From: Chloroflexota bacterium
Lineage (GTDB): Bacteria; Chloroflexota; Anaerolineae; Anaerolineales; Anaerolineaceae
Length of the DNA: 64,000 nt
Direction: 5' to 3'
NCBI GenBank assembly: GCA_016838895.1
Contig: JAEKNU010000007.1
Coordinates: forward strand, 48,797-112,796
The notes under the pieces are model-generated. The model made no database searches and had not been told where the DNA came from. It worked only from the letters and a program-made list of their open reading frames with translations. The position numbers were made by a program, and so were the translations under genes. Below, in pieces: positions 47,625 to 56,715 of this stretch (position 1 is the first letter of the stretch; every line of letters begins with the position of its first letter).

Positions 47625-48968
47625 TTATTGATCCAGCACTACATTGACAGCTTCTTCTGCAGATGCTAAGGCATCTTCAGGTGTTGTTTCGCCAAGCATT
47701 GCTTTTTGAATTTCACGTGAGAAAGCATCAGAGATTTCATTGTAATATGGCGTGGCAGGACGTGTATGCGCAGCCGACATTCCTTCCACAAACGGTAACA
47801 TGCGCGGTTCAGTCTCATTGACCCAGGTCAAATAATCACTGTTTTCACCAACCGATTTACGAATTGGCATAAATCCGGTGGCCATATCCCATTTGAGTTG
47901 TGTCTCGGTACTGCTCAAGAAGCTCATGAAACGCCAGACAGCTTCCTGGTTCTCCGAATTTTTGAACATAATCAAATGCTCACCGCCGATATTACTGGCA
48001 GTCTGCCCCACTTCGGGACCTGGAACCGCGGCGATAGCCCAATCAAAAGCGGCATCCTTACGATAACCGAACAGCCAGGAACCATCCAATTGCATACAGG
48101 CTTTGCCATCGCCAAAGGCGCCCCAGGCAGCCGGAACAGCACCATGACCATTGAGCATATTGGATACATACGTCAAGGCATTTATACCCTCAGGGGTATT
48201 GAATGCTGCCGCACTATTATCTGCATTGAGGAATTCCCCACCAGCCGCCCAAAGCCAAACCTGGAACTGCCAGGTAATGCCTTCACCAGTTGGCTGTGTG
48301 TAATACTCGAATCCAACAACACCGTCCGCAGCATTTGAGCATTGTTCTGCCATGGCTTGCATTTCGTCCCAAGTAGTCGGTGGTGTTTCAGGGTCAAGTC
48401 CAGCAGCAGTAAATAAATCTTTATTCCAGATGACTTGCATATTATTGGCACTTACAGGTACAGCATAACGGCTGCTATCAATCACATCATAACCAACCAG
48501 CAAGGAATAGAAGTCATCAATATCGAATGAGCTGTCCGCAGCAATGATTCCGTCCAGTGCTTGAACAGCTTCATTATTGACCAGACCTGGTACCCAAATC
48601 AAATCTACCGCGGCAACATCTGGCGTTGTATCGGACAAAATGGCTGTCTGTAACAATGTTTTGTATTCATCATAGCTGGGTTGTACCACGGCAGTGACCA
48701 AAATATCAGCATTAGCAGCATTGAATTCATCCACCAATTCAGCCATCATTTCGGCATTTGCACTGTCGTATTGATGCCAGAAAATGATTTCCACTGGCCC
48801 AGCGACAACTTCTTCAACTTCACTTTCCGCAGCGTCCTCACTGACGGATTCTGTTACGGGTTCTGCTTCTGTTTCTGCGGTTGGTTCGGCCTGTGATGAT
48901 TGGCAGGCACCCAACAGCAGAGAAGCAATGATCAAGATTGCGACAAAAAGTAGGGCACGTTTGTTCAT
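47625..48968 (-). CDS. Maltodextrin-type ABC substrate-binding lipoprotein
   Basis: 447 residues from the ATG at 48968, with CAGGAG upstream; the frame opens at 49022. Lipobox LLLGAC gives acylated Cys22, followed by a Glu/Thr-rich linker and a family 1 solute-binding domain (IIFWHQYDSANAEM). It delivers sugar to the two permeases. Assignment to maltodextrins comes from the GH13 partner, not from the binding-site residues, which I cannot read reliably. Confidence 0.94.
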   Translation of the reverse strand: MNKRALLFVAILIIASLLLGACQSSQAEPTAETEAEPVTESVSEDAAESEVEEVVAGPVEIIFWHQYDSANAEMMAELVDEFNAANADILVTAVVQPSYDEYKTLLQTAILSDTTPDVAAVDLIWVPGLVNNEAVQALDGIIAADSSFDIDDFYSLLVGYDVIDSSRYAVPVSANNMQVIWNKDLFTAAGLDPETPPTTWDEMQAMAEQCSNAADGVVGFEYYTQPTGEGITWQFQVWLWAAGGEFLNADNSAAAFNTPEGINALTYVSNMLNGHGAVPAAWGAFGDGKACMQLDGSWLFGYRKDAAFDWAIAAVPGPEVGQTASNIGGEHLIMFKNSENQEAVWRFMSFLSSTETQLKWDMATGFMPIRKSVGENSDYLTWVNETEPRMLPFVEGMSAAHTRPATPYYNEISDAFSREIQKAMLGETTPEDALASAEEAVNVVLDQ

Positions 48969-49065
48969 AGTCTTCTCCTGTAGGTTTGGGTTGCAACAGT
49001 TTGACAATATATTCAAATACAAAGACGAATTATGTCTGATTCAACAGACAATAGAGCAAATAAAT

Positions 49066-49098
49066 CTATTAAACCGGTTTAGTGAACCGGTTTAATAG
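49066..49098. promoter_or_regulatory. Tandem LacI-type operator, two AAACCGGTTT sites
   Basis: Inverted repeat with 14-bp arms (49066-49079 and 49085-49098). Each arm holds an AACCGGTT palindrome, and their centres are 13 bp apart. CG-centred palindromes of this kind are typical of LacI/MalR sites. It covers the -10 and start point of the maltodextrin operon. Confidence 0.8.
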
Positions 49099-49123
49099 TA
49101 GTGCTTTTACATACGGCTGTCAA
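49095..49123 (-). promoter_or_regulatory. Promoter of the maltodextrin-type operon
   Basis: Minus strand TTGACA (49123-49118), exactly 17 nt, TACTAT (49100-49095). The start point should fall near 49088, within the operator. Confidence 0.85.
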
Positions 49124-49177
49124 GTAGCAATTTACCCACATAATGAAACAATCACCCACTCAGTTTGTAAAAAATAC

Positions 49178-49183
49178 TATAAT
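49178..49183 (+). promoter_or_regulatory. -10 box before the Xaa-Pro peptidase gene
   Basis: TATAAT 35 nt before the ATG; no clear -35 at 17 nt. An AAGGAG site precedes the gene. Confidence 0.4.
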
Positions 49184-49218
49184 AAACACAATATCCTTAT
49201 ATACCAAGGAGTACTGTC

Positions 49219-50316
49219 ATGACAGAACGAATTTCCAACCTGCAAAACACACTCGCATCCGCCGATGCGGATGCCTATGCCATCAATCCCGGTTCCATGC
49301 TAACCTACCTGACAGGACTGACTTTTCATCTCAACGAACGCCCTGTTGTGCTCCTCATTACACCCGATAGTGATCCATCCCTCATCCTGCCAGAATTTGA
49401 ACTGGAACAACTCACTCGCGTACCTCAAACTTTCCGCACTTTTACCTATCAGGATAATCCCCATACATGGGGGAAAGCTTTCCAGGGAGCAGCGCAAGCA
49501 GCTGGTTTGCAGGGCAAGAAAATTGGTATTGATCCGATTCAATTCCGCTTTATGGAGATGAATTTTCTGCAGGAGGCAGCCCAGGTTGAATTTATTGTAG
49601 CCGGTGAGCTGTTCGCCAACTTACGCATGTGCAAGGACGAGCAGGAAGCGGATCATATGCTTAAGGCCGCTCAGATCGCTGAAGCGGCATTGGAAGAAAC
49701 CATAAAAATCATCAAAGCAAATATCACCGAAAAAGACATTGCCAATGAACTCACTTATCAACTGCTTAAAAACGGCTCTGAGACAGACCTGCCGTTTCAA
49801 CCCTATGTTGGCTCCGGCCCTAACGGAGCGAATCCGCATGGTTCAGTAACAGATCGCAAAATTCTCCCAGGTGATTTTATTGTCATTGATTATGGTGCCC
49901 GTTGGCAGGGATACTGTTCCGATATTACGCGTACCTTCGCAGTAGGCAAGGTAGCACCCGAACGTGCGCATATTTATGAAATTGTCAAAGAAGCCAATCG
50001 TGCCGGTCGAGAAGCCGCCAAACCAGGCATACGCGCAGGTGATGTAGATGATGCAACCCGCCAATTAATTGTTCAAGCTGGCTACGCGCAGTATTTTACA
50101 CATCGCACTGGTCACGGTTTGGGGCTGGATGTACATGAAGACCCTTATATGTTTGCCGAAAACGATCTGATCCTCAAACCTGGGATGACCTTTACTGTTG
50201 AACCCGGCATTTATATTTCCGCTGATTTTGGGGTAAGAATCGAAGATGATGTTATCATCACCGCAGATGCTGCAAAAAGTTTAACCACATTCCCTAGGGA
50301 TTTAATTCAATTGTAA
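49219..50316 (+). CDS. Xaa-Pro aminopeptidase, M24B
   Basis: 365 residues. An N-terminal creatinase-like domain (about 1-130, MLTYLTGLTFHLNERP) precedes the pita-bread catalytic domain. Its five metal ligands are visible: Asp in VIDYG, Asp in CSDITRTF, His in RTGHGLG, Glu in VEPGIY and Glu in RIEDDV. It removes N-terminal residues next to proline in the cytosol. It heads a three-gene unit with an esterase 8 nt and an MBL hydrolase 7 nt downstream of each other. Confidence 0.94.
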   Translation: MTERISNLQNTLASADADAYAINPGSMLTYLTGLTFHLNERPVVLLITPDSDPSLILPEFELEQLTRVPQTFRTFTYQDNPHTWGKAFQGAAQAAGLQGKKIGIDPIQFRFMEMNFLQEAAQVEFIVAGELFANLRMCKDEQEADHMLKAAQIAEAALEETIKIIKANITEKDIANELTYQLLKNGSETDLPFQPYVGSGPNGANPHGSVTDRKILPGDFIVIDYGARWQGYCSDITRTFAVGKVAPERAHIYEIVKEANRAGREAAKPGIRAGDVDDATRQLIVQAGYAQYFTHRTGHGLGLDVHEDPYMFAENDLILKPGMTFTVEPGIYISADFGVRIEDDVIITADAAKSLTTFPRDLIQL

Positions 50317-50323
50317 AAATACC

Positions 50324-51091
50324 ATGACAAAATTCGAAACACAATTATTTGATGAACGTGCCCAACCGTTTTATCATCCCGGCTCGCGAACGGGCTGTAT
50401 ATTGATTCACGGATTCACCAGCACCCCACATGAAATGCGTTGGATCGGCAATAAACTTTCCGAAACATGGGGATTCAGCGTGATGGGTGTCCGTCTGGCG
50501 GGGCACGGCACCAGCATGCAAAACCTGGAACGGTCCACCTGGCAGGATTGGCTGGCCAGTGTCGAAGACGCATATCATTTCTTGCGTCCCAATGTGGATC
50601 GCTTGATCGTGGTAGGATCTTCCATGGGTGGCGCGTTGGCACTCAGTGCCGCAGCGGATTTCCCTGTTGACGCTGTGGTGGCTATCTCTGCCCCATATGA
50701 CCTCCCTCGAGATAAACGCCTGTTTTTCCTGCCCTTGCTCAAGCCTTTCTTTATCAAGCTCAAAAAAGGGAAACCGGATTGGCAGGACTCCGAATCCGTG
50801 AGAGAACATGTTGCTTACACCCATCGAACCCCACATGGTATTGTGGAACTGGATGGTTTACTCGAATACATGCGCAGTAAATTACCAGAGGTTACTGCTC
50901 CACTGCTTATGTTCCAATCTGTTCATGACATTACCATACCAGCCAACAGCATGGATGCCATCTCAAGCAGGGTTCATTCAAATGTAAAAGAAACAAATTG
51001 GGTAATAACCAGTGGGCATGTCATCCCCATTGAACCGGATAAAGCCTTTGTCACGGACAATATTGCAGAATTTATAAAAAAAATATCCTGA
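50324..51091 (+). CDS. Alpha/beta hydrolase, Est30-like carboxylesterase
   Basis: 255 residues. The oxyanion region is LIHGFTSTPHEM, the nucleophile Ser lies in VGSSMGG (near 100), an Asp sits in SVHDITIP and the His in SGHVIP, completing the triad. This fits thermostable carboxylesterases and monoacylglycerol lipases. It has no signal peptide. It follows the peptidase by 8 nt. The substrate is unknown; acyl esters of small alcohols are likely. Confidence 0.9.
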   Translation: MTKFETQLFDERAQPFYHPGSRTGCILIHGFTSTPHEMRWIGNKLSETWGFSVMGVRLAGHGTSMQNLERSTWQDWLASVEDAYHFLRPNVDRLIVVGSSMGGALALSAAADFPVDAVVAISAPYDLPRDKRLFFLPLLKPFFIKLKKGKPDWQDSESVREHVAYTHRTPHGIVELDGLLEYMRSKLPEVTAPLLMFQSVHDITIPANSMDAISSRVHSNVKETNWVITSGHVIPIEPDKAFVTDNIAEFIKKIS

Positions 51092-51098
51092 GAAACCT

Positions 51099-51734
51099 AT
51101 GAGTATACAAATAAGAAATCACATTATCGGACCATTACAAAACAATTGTTTTCTTATCCTGGATGAAAACAACAATGAAGCTGTCATGATTGATCCCCCA
51201 CTGCAAGTGGAAAGCATTTTTCCAAAATTGCGTGAGCAAGGTATAAAAATCACTCGCATCTTGATTACCCATGCTCATTTTGATCATATCGGCGGCGTGC
51301 AGGCTGTTTTGAATTATTTCGATCCACCGCCTATAATCTACATGCATCAGGCGGCCTTGGATCTATGGAAAGCCAAAGGCAATGCGGATGCCTTCAATAT
51401 TCCAATCCAGATACCTGAACAACCTGATGAATTGTTGAAAGGTGAACCCTTACTCGCATTTGGCAATATTCAATTTCAAACATTATTTACACCGGGGCAT
51501 ACTAGTGGGCATTGCACATTTTATAATGCCGAGACACAATCTGCCTTTTGTGGTGATGTGATTTTTCATCGCAGCATCGGCCGAACAGATTTACCGGGAG
51601 GCGATTTTAACACTTTGCTTTCCAGCATTCGCAAGAAAATTTTCACTTTGCCACCTGAAACATTGCTATATCCGGGGCATGGACAGCACACCAGCGTTGC
51701 CGAGGAAATGAAGTTCAATCCGTTTTTAATTTGA
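51099..51734 (+). CDS. MBL-fold metallo-hydrolase, glyoxalase II-like
   Basis: 211 residues. Zinc ligands are in THAHFDHIGG (about 57-66), PGHTSGH, the bridging Asp in FCGDVIF and the His in YPGHGQ. The single-domain form with PLQNNCFLI at the start is typical of YcbL/GloB-like proteins that hydrolyse thioesters. It is the last gene of the peptidase-esterase unit. The downstream spacer ends in a large palindromic terminator. Confidence 0.93.
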   Translation: MSIQIRNHIIGPLQNNCFLILDENNNEAVMIDPPLQVESIFPKLREQGIKITRILITHAHFDHIGGVQAVLNYFDPPPIIYMHQAALDLWKAKGNADAFNIPIQIPEQPDELLKGEPLLAFGNIQFQTLFTPGHTSGHCTFYNAETQSAFCGDVIFHRSIGRTDLPGGDFNTLLSSIRKKIFTLPPETLLYPGHGQHTSVAEEMKFNPFLI

Positions 51735-51807
51735 TGGTCGAGCGAAGTCGAGATTGTTCACCTTGGTGTTGGACCAATATGATCTGAACACCTTGATTAC
51801 CCTCTAA

Positions 51808-51863
51808 AATGTTCAAAAACTGTAGTGGCAATTCATGAATTGCCACTACAGTTTTTGAACATT
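51808..51863. terminator. Perfect 56-bp palindrome, bidirectional terminator
   Basis: 28-bp arms meet at 51835/51836 with no spacer. The core stem is flanked by A5 on the left and T5 on the right, so it can terminate both the plus-strand hydrolase unit and the minus-strand rny transcript. Confidence 0.85.
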
Positions 51864-51870
51864 AACGAAA

Positions 51871-51892
51871 GACCTGCCATTTCTGACAGGTC
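51871..51892 (-). terminator. Terminator immediately after rny
   Basis: Minus strand 8-bp stem GACCTGTC/GGCAGGTC with one G-U pair, loop AGAAAT, then TTTCGTT, 22 nt after the rny stop. Confidence 0.6.
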
Positions 51893-51914
51893 ATTGCTCT
51901 TATTAATTACAAGA

Positions 51915-53459
51915 CTACTTTGCGTAATCCACTGCTCGAGTTTCTCGGATAACTGTGACCTTAATCTGACCCGGATACTGCATGGTCTCTTCCACTTTCT
52001 TGGAAATATCTCTCGCCAATCGGGTCGATGCAAGATCATCAATCTCTTCCGGACGTACAATGATGCGTACTTCACGTCCAGCCTGGATGGCAAAACTCTG
52101 GGCAACGCCCTTATAGGAGTTCGCAATATCTTCCAGAGCACGCAGACGTTTTATGTACTGTTCAAGGTCTTCCCGACGGGCTCCCGGACGAGCACCGGAG
52201 ATGGCATCGGCCGCTTCAACAATGACGGCTTCAACACTTTCCTGCTCTGTCTCATGATGATGCGAAGAAATCGCATTGACAACTAATTCATGGACGCCAT
52301 AGCGCTTGGCCAGTTCAGCACCAATCTGTGCGTGGGTACCTTCCGTATTATGATCAATGGCTTTACCCAGATCATGCAATAATGCAGCCGTACGGCAGAC
52401 TTCCACATTTGCGCCCAATTCGGCACCTATCACAGCAGCCAGTTTCGCCGTTTCAACGGCATGTGCCAATTGATTCTGTCCATAAGATGTTCTGTATTTC
52501 AAACGCCCCAATACCTTCAGAATTTCCGGATGCAAACTGGGAACATCTGCATCAAAGGCAGCTTGTTCTCCGGCTTCAGCGATGGTTGTATCCATCTGCT
52601 TCTCTTCTTCTTCCAGAATCTTTTCGATATGCGCCGGATGAATTCGTCCGTCTAAAATCAATCGCGAGAGGGATAAGCGTGCAATCTCTCGGCGAACCGG
52701 ATCAAAACAGGAGATGGTAACAGCTTCGGGGGTATCGTCTACAATGACATCCACACCAGCAGCCTGCTCAAAAGCACGAATGTTACGGCCATTACGACCC
52801 ACAATACGGCCTTTCATCTCATCATTGGGCAATTCCACGAGTGAAGTGGTCACCGACGATACATGATCGGATGCAACCCGTTGGATGGCATCGGCTATAA
52901 TTTCGCGGGCACGTTTTTCACCTTCCTGGCGGGCTTCAGCTTCAATCTGACGAATAATGCGTACCATGTCAGAACGGGCTTCTTTTTCAGCAAATTGCAG
53001 TAATTCATCATGGGCTTCATCCATCGTCATCTGAGCGATTTTCTGAAGCTCTGCCAAATGTTGTTCCTGCATACGCTCAACTTCATTCGCGCGCCGATCC
53101 AAAGCAGATTGCCTTTTATTAAGATTCGCCTCACGTTGTTCCAAACGTTCAACCCGAAAATCCAGTTCGGATCTCCGTTTTTGTAAACGCTCTTCTTCTC
53201 GCGACAAATCATTCCTTCGGCGTTGAATCTCCCCTTCAGTCTCCTTCATTACCTTTAGAGACTCATCCTTCGCTTCAAGTTCAACAACGCGGGCATTTTC
53301 CTTAGCGACCTTAATAATATTATCGGCCTGGTTTTCCTGCTCACGCAAATAGCGTTTAATACTTGTACGGATCACGATAAAACTGACACCCACACACAAT
53401 ACAATAAACGCAATTAAAAATCCTAAAATAGCTCCATTTCCAAATATATCTTTAAACAT
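51915..53459 (-). CDS. rny: Ribonuclease Y
   Basis: 514 residues; the second of two adjacent ATGs is 6 nt after GAGG. Domain order is diagnostic: N-terminal membrane helix (about 9-30), long charged coiled coil (35-200), KH domain with GRIVGRNGRNIRAFE (near 215), HD domain with LLHDLGKAID (near 365) and an SSHHHE metal region, and a C-terminal tail. RNase Y is the membrane endonuclease that starts mRNA decay in many Gram-positives. It overlaps recX by 8 nt, so translation of the two is coupled. Confidence 0.97.
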   Translation of the reverse strand: MFKDIFGNGAILGFLIAFIVLCVGVSFIVIRTSIKRYLREQENQADNIIKVAKENARVVELEAKDESLKVMKETEGEIQRRRNDLSREEERLQKRRSELDFRVERLEQREANLNKRQSALDRRANEVERMQEQHLAELQKIAQMTMDEAHDELLQFAEKEARSDMVRIIRQIEAEARQEGEKRAREIIADAIQRVASDHVSSVTTSLVELPNDEMKGRIVGRNGRNIRAFEQAAGVDVIVDDTPEAVTISCFDPVRREIARLSLSRLILDGRIHPAHIEKILEEEEKQMDTTIAEAGEQAAFDADVPSLHPEILKVLGRLKYRTSYGQNQLAHAVETAKLAAVIGAELGANVEVCRTAALLHDLGKAIDHNTEGTHAQIGAELAKRYGVHELVVNAISSHHHETEQESVEAVIVEAADAISGARPGARREDLEQYIKRLRALEDIANSYKGVAQSFAIQAGREVRIIVRPEEIDDLASTRLARDISKKVEETMQYPGQIKVTVIRETRAVDYAK

Positions 53460-54123
53460 CATCGCCCTCAGTTATTAAATTTAAAGGGTGCTTCTCTTCC
53501 GCATGCAATTCATCCCAAACCAATCGCACCGTTTGACGGCACTCCTGATATGCAAAACCTCGTCGATTTAGATAACCAATCAATTTTTTTTGGAATTGAT
53601 CATAAGGTAATGCCTGTACACGTCTGATATACCGTTTGGCAGTATCATACGCTAATTGGGATTCATCAGTAATATCGGATAAAGCACTTTGAATGATTTC
53701 ATCTTTGATTCCCTTGGATTTTAATTCGTGAACGAGCAATCGCCTGCCACGGGGCCGATGGGTAATACGGAAATGCACATACGACGCGGCAAAATCTTCA
53801 TCATTAAGCATTTGCAGCTCATTGCAGCGCCGGATGACATTTTCCACTACTTCATCGGAAAACCCAAGATCAAGAAGTTTTTTATTTAATTCATACGTAG
53901 TTCGGGCACGGTATTGTAAATATCGAGCAGCACGTTGGAATGCAATTTCATATTCATCATGCGACTGCAATTTCTCAATTTTGATGTCATCTAAAATTTC
54001 CCCAACTTTCAACCAGGCAGCCACAATACGAGACAAGCTAAACCGATACGAGCCATCAATGTAAATGTTAACCCGATTCGGATTCCTTTTTTGCGCAGTT
54101 ATTGCCGATATTTTATTTGACAT
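53452..54123 (-). CDS. recX: Regulatory protein RecX
   Basis: 223 residues from the ATG at 54123. RecX architecture: SAITAQKRNPNRVNIYIDGSYRF at the N-terminus, then three-helix repeats with ARYLQYRARTTYELNKKL, FAASYVHFRI and RRLLVHELKSKGI. RecX binds RecA filaments and limits recombinase activity. The next gene is rny, not recA. The ATG follows a T8 tract of a terminator-like hairpin and has no ribosome site, so initiation is unusual. Confidence 0.92.
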   Translation of the reverse strand: MSNKISAITAQKRNPNRVNIYIDGSYRFSLSRIVAAWLKVGEILDDIKIEKLQSHDEYEIAFQRAARYLQYRARTTYELNKKLLDLGFSDEVVENVIRRCNELQMLNDEDFAASYVHFRITHRPRGRRLLVHELKSKGIKDEIIQSALSDITDESQLAYDTAKRYIRRVQALPYDQFQKKLIGYLNRRGFAYQECRQTVRLVWDELHAEEKHPLNLITEGDDV

Positions 54124-54162
54124 AAAAAAAACAACCAAATGCTACCAAATAAGCTTTTGGTT
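54124..54162 (-). terminator. Terminator-like hairpin abutting the recX start codon
   Basis: Minus strand: AACCAAAAGC (54162-54153), loop TTATTTGGTA, GCATTTGGTT (54142-54133), one mismatch, then GTTTTTTTT leading straight into ATG. An alternative hairpin ACCAAA/TTTGGT can form in the same bases. It may be an attenuator of recX or the end of an upstream RNA. Confidence 0.65.
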
Positions 54163-54569
54163 GAGTTTCGTCTAAATGTTCTGATCCATCAATTGATTAT
54201 TAGTACTTAAATTGATGACATCAATGATCGAAATCTTCGAATCTGTCAAGTTGACCGAGGTCAAAATAAAAATATTTATTATTACGATCTAAACTTAATT
54301 TAGTATGCGACTCCAAAATAGGCTCATACTTCTTTAAGGTTAAGTGACAGATATACGCTATCTCGATATTGATCTTCAATCTCACACAGATGTGAGAACA
54401 TCTTTCCGAAATTCAAACCTATGCTAACCACTGGTAAGCCAAACTTAAATTTATCTAATGCAATAATTATACATTATTTTTATAAAAAATGCGTATAGAA
54501 TGTATTATTTAGCAATTTTGTGGTAATTTTCCTCTATTCCCCTGTCATTCTCCTCTAATTCAAATTCAG
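54163..54569. other. Gene-free region, possible structured RNA on the minus strand
   Basis: About 400 bp with no credible frame. Minus-strand elements include TCTCACA-TCTG-TGTGAGA (7-bp hairpin near 54390-54407) and the terminator next to recX. I tested signatures of RNase P RNA, tmRNA and SRP RNA by eye; none fits. Confidence 0.4.
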
Positions 54570-54593
54570 ATGGTTTTTTTTCCTCAATCCTTC

Positions 54594-54599
54594 TATAAT
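54594..54599 (+). promoter_or_regulatory. -10 box giving a predicted leaderless mRNA for DUF389-SH3
   Basis: TATAAT ends 6 nt before the ATG at 54606, so transcription should start at or next to the A of the start codon. No ribosome site exists. No good -35. Confidence 0.45.
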
Positions 54600-54605
54600 A
54601 CAATT

Positions 54606-55994
54606 ATGTTCAATCGACTTTTGCAATTAATCAAACCATTGGAATTCAATCGTAAAGAGGAAATTCTTATTCGACTTTCCAATGAATCCAGCCCGGATGT
54701 GGATTACTTCATATTAACGATGCTATCATCAATCATTGCTACCATGGGTCTAATAACAGATTCATCCGCAGTGATTATCGGTGCTATGTTAGTTGCTCCA
54801 ATGATGTCGCCTATATTAGGCGTTTCATTAGCTTCTGTTGCAGGTGAGCACAAGGTTGTAAAAAAAGCGGTTTTCGCTTTACTACAAGGCATAACGTTTG
54901 CGGTTATTTTGTCTGCGTTATTCAGCTTATTGGCCTATCAATTACCATTTGGTGCTTTGCAAGACATTCCAGCAGAAGTCTTGGCGCGCACTCAGCCTTC
55001 GCCATTTGATCTGATCATCGCATTGGCAGGTGGTGCTGCAGCAGCATATGCTTTAGCCCAGCCGGAATTATCAGAAGCTTTGCCTGGCGTGGCCATTTCT
55101 ACTGCGCTTATGCCACCACTTTGTACTGTTGGCATTGGTATCTCTATCTGGAATCCAGGGATTATATTTGGTTCATTACTACTCTTCTTGACCAACTTAT
55201 TTGCAATATCATTTGCGGGAACATTGGTTTTCATCGCATTAGGCTTTCGCCCCTTGCGTATGGAAAAAACCTGGCGTGGCATCCCAAAAAACGTATTGAT
55301 TGCCGCAGCACTTGTGCTAACGATTACAATTCCATTGGTAATCGCAACATTGCAGTTCGTACGTTCTGCCAATTACATTCAATTGATCCATAATAGTGTT
55401 GTAAATGAAATTAGTATTCTGGATGATGCTGAGTTGGTCAATGTTGATATAAACTCACAAGACTCATTATTAAATCCGGATGCACTGATTCAGTTAACCA
55501 TTCGTATACAGGTAAAAAATAGTCCCTCTTATGAACAAGTCGTTATGCTGCAGGAGAACGTTGCCGAAGCAATCAATCGAACCGTCTCATTGCAGCTTAT
55601 TGCAGTACCATCAACCCGCCTTGATCCGTTGATACCACCAACTCAAACCTACACAAGTACCCTGGGGCCTAGCCCAACCCCCACTCAATCACTCACGCCT
55701 AGTCTTACACCCACGATTACGCCTACACCTATGCCATCATCAACGATAACACCATCACCCACATATACACCGTCGCCTACTCCCATGCTGGCATACATAT
55801 TCCGTACCGATGGCGTGGGGATTTATGTCCGAGATGAGCCACGAGGAAATCCGCTATTCAGCTTGCCGGAAGGTGCTTTAGTCGAAATGCTGGATAGCAG
55901 AGAGACTGTTGGCAATGCAAAATATATTCAAGTCAGGGATGTGACTGGAAGAATCGGTTGGGTCCCTGCATATTATATTTATATTGACCCATAA
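54606..55994 (+). CDS. DUF389 membrane protein fused to an SH3-like domain
   Basis: 462 residues. The first 230 form a DUF389/TIGR00341 membrane domain with about six helices (SSAVIIGAMLVAPMMSP, ISTALMPPLCTVGIGI). Another helix (about 231-250) and a small alpha-beta region (255-345) follow. A Pro/Thr/Ser-rich linker (about 350-388) made of SPTPT-like units then leads to a bacterial SH3 domain (about 390-462: GVGIYVRDEP, GWVPAYYI). The SH3 part should lie outside the membrane and could bind peptidoglycan. DUF389 function is unknown. The start at 54606 is preferred to 54570 because of the adjacent -10 box. Confidence 0.88.
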   Translation: MFNRLLQLIKPLEFNRKEEILIRLSNESSPDVDYFILTMLSSIIATMGLITDSSAVIIGAMLVAPMMSPILGVSLASVAGEHKVVKKAVFALLQGITFAVILSALFSLLAYQLPFGALQDIPAEVLARTQPSPFDLIIALAGGAAAAYALAQPELSEALPGVAISTALMPPLCTVGIGISIWNPGIIFGSLLLFLTNLFAISFAGTLVFIALGFRPLRMEKTWRGIPKNVLIAAALVLTITIPLVIATLQFVRSANYIQLIHNSVVNEISILDDAELVNVDINSQDSLLNPDALIQLTIRIQVKNSPSYEQVVMLQENVAEAINRTVSLQLIAVPSTRLDPLIPPTQTYTSTLGPSPTPTQSLTPSLTPTITPTPMPSSTITPSPTYTPSPTPMLAYIFRTDGVGIYVRDEPRGNPLFSLPEGALVEMLDSRETVGNAKYIQVRDVTGRIGWVPAYYIYIDP

Positions 55995-56052
55995 TCAAAA
56001 GTAAGGTTTCAGGAAATAATAAAAAATGTTAAATCATGCTACAATTAATACT

Positions 56053-56511
56053 ATGGATACAGAATCTCATGGAAAACCGATAAAGCGTCCGTCAACGCTG
56101 AAACATAATAAACAAAGTTTTTGGCAAATATTCTTCCCAATGATTATTTTCATCCTGATCATTTTGGCTTTGTGTATTCTTATCGTGATGAATGCATCTT
56201 CAGATACTGGGCAAAATCAGCATTTTGCAAATATTTCCACGATGTACTTGCTCATTCCTCCGCTGCTTTTCACATTACCTATTATCGGTATTTTGATCGC
56301 ATTAATATATTTCATAAGCAAAATTTTTCCCTATATCACAAAATATGGTGCTCTGATTCAAGAGAAACTGGCGATGGTCAGAGAAATGCTCACCAAAGGT
56401 ATGGATACTGTCTCACAGCCATTTATCAGTCTGCCGGCATATTATTCAAGCGCCAAAACATTAATTTCAGAGATTCAAAAGGGTTTAAGGAGATTTACTC
56501 ATTATGAATGA
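56053..56511 (+). CDS. Small two-helix membrane protein, unknown function
   Basis: 152 residues from the ATG at 56053; a TACAAT box ends 7 nt before it, which again suggests a leaderless start. Two hydrophobic helices (about 28-52 and 68-95) separate a basic N-terminus from an amphipathic C-terminal tail. I recognise no family. The stop overlaps the next small gene by 8 nt. Confidence 0.65.
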   Translation: MDTESHGKPIKRPSTLKHNKQSFWQIFFPMIIFILIILALCILIVMNASSDTGQNQHFANISTMYLLIPPLLFTLPIIGILIALIYFISKIFPYITKYGALIQEKLAMVREMLTKGMDTVSQPFISLPAYYSSAKTLISEIQKGLRRFTHYE

Positions 56512-56698
56512 CAAATTTACCAGAACATTGCTGGTCGGGACTATTGTTGGCGCATTAACTGGATTGGCTGCTTCCTATATCCTGGTCAAAAGAGCGGACG
56601 ATGCTGAACAAGAGCTGCATATTACGCCCAAAGAAGGCGTTCAATTAGGTGTGGGCATTGCCAGTCTATTTCGGCTAATTACATCGTTAAATGAATAA
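56504..56698 (+). CDS. Small YtxH-like membrane protein
   Basis: 64 residues. One glycine-rich membrane helix (LLVGTIVGALTGLAASYILV, about 9-28) is followed by a short charged region. The glycine-zipper helix resembles YtxH-type stress proteins, but the protein is too short to assign. AAGGAG precedes the ATG, which lies inside the end of the previous gene, so the two are cotranslated. Confidence 0.7.
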   Translation: MNDKFTRTLLVGTIVGALTGLAASYILVKRADDAEQELHITPKEGVQLGVGIASLFRLITSLNE

Positions 56699-56715
56699 TT
56701 ACCTAATCAGATCTT

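Noticed and set aside
54163..54569. Candidate 6S RNA, RNase P RNA, tmRNA or SRP RNA gene
   Set aside because: None of the diagnostic conserved sequences of these RNAs could be found on either strand; kept only as an unexplained region.
55640..55790. Repetitive Pro/Thr codons that resemble a DNA repeat array
   Set aside because: In-frame low-complexity linker of the DUF389-SH3 protein; units are irregular and there is no CRISPR-like spacer structure.
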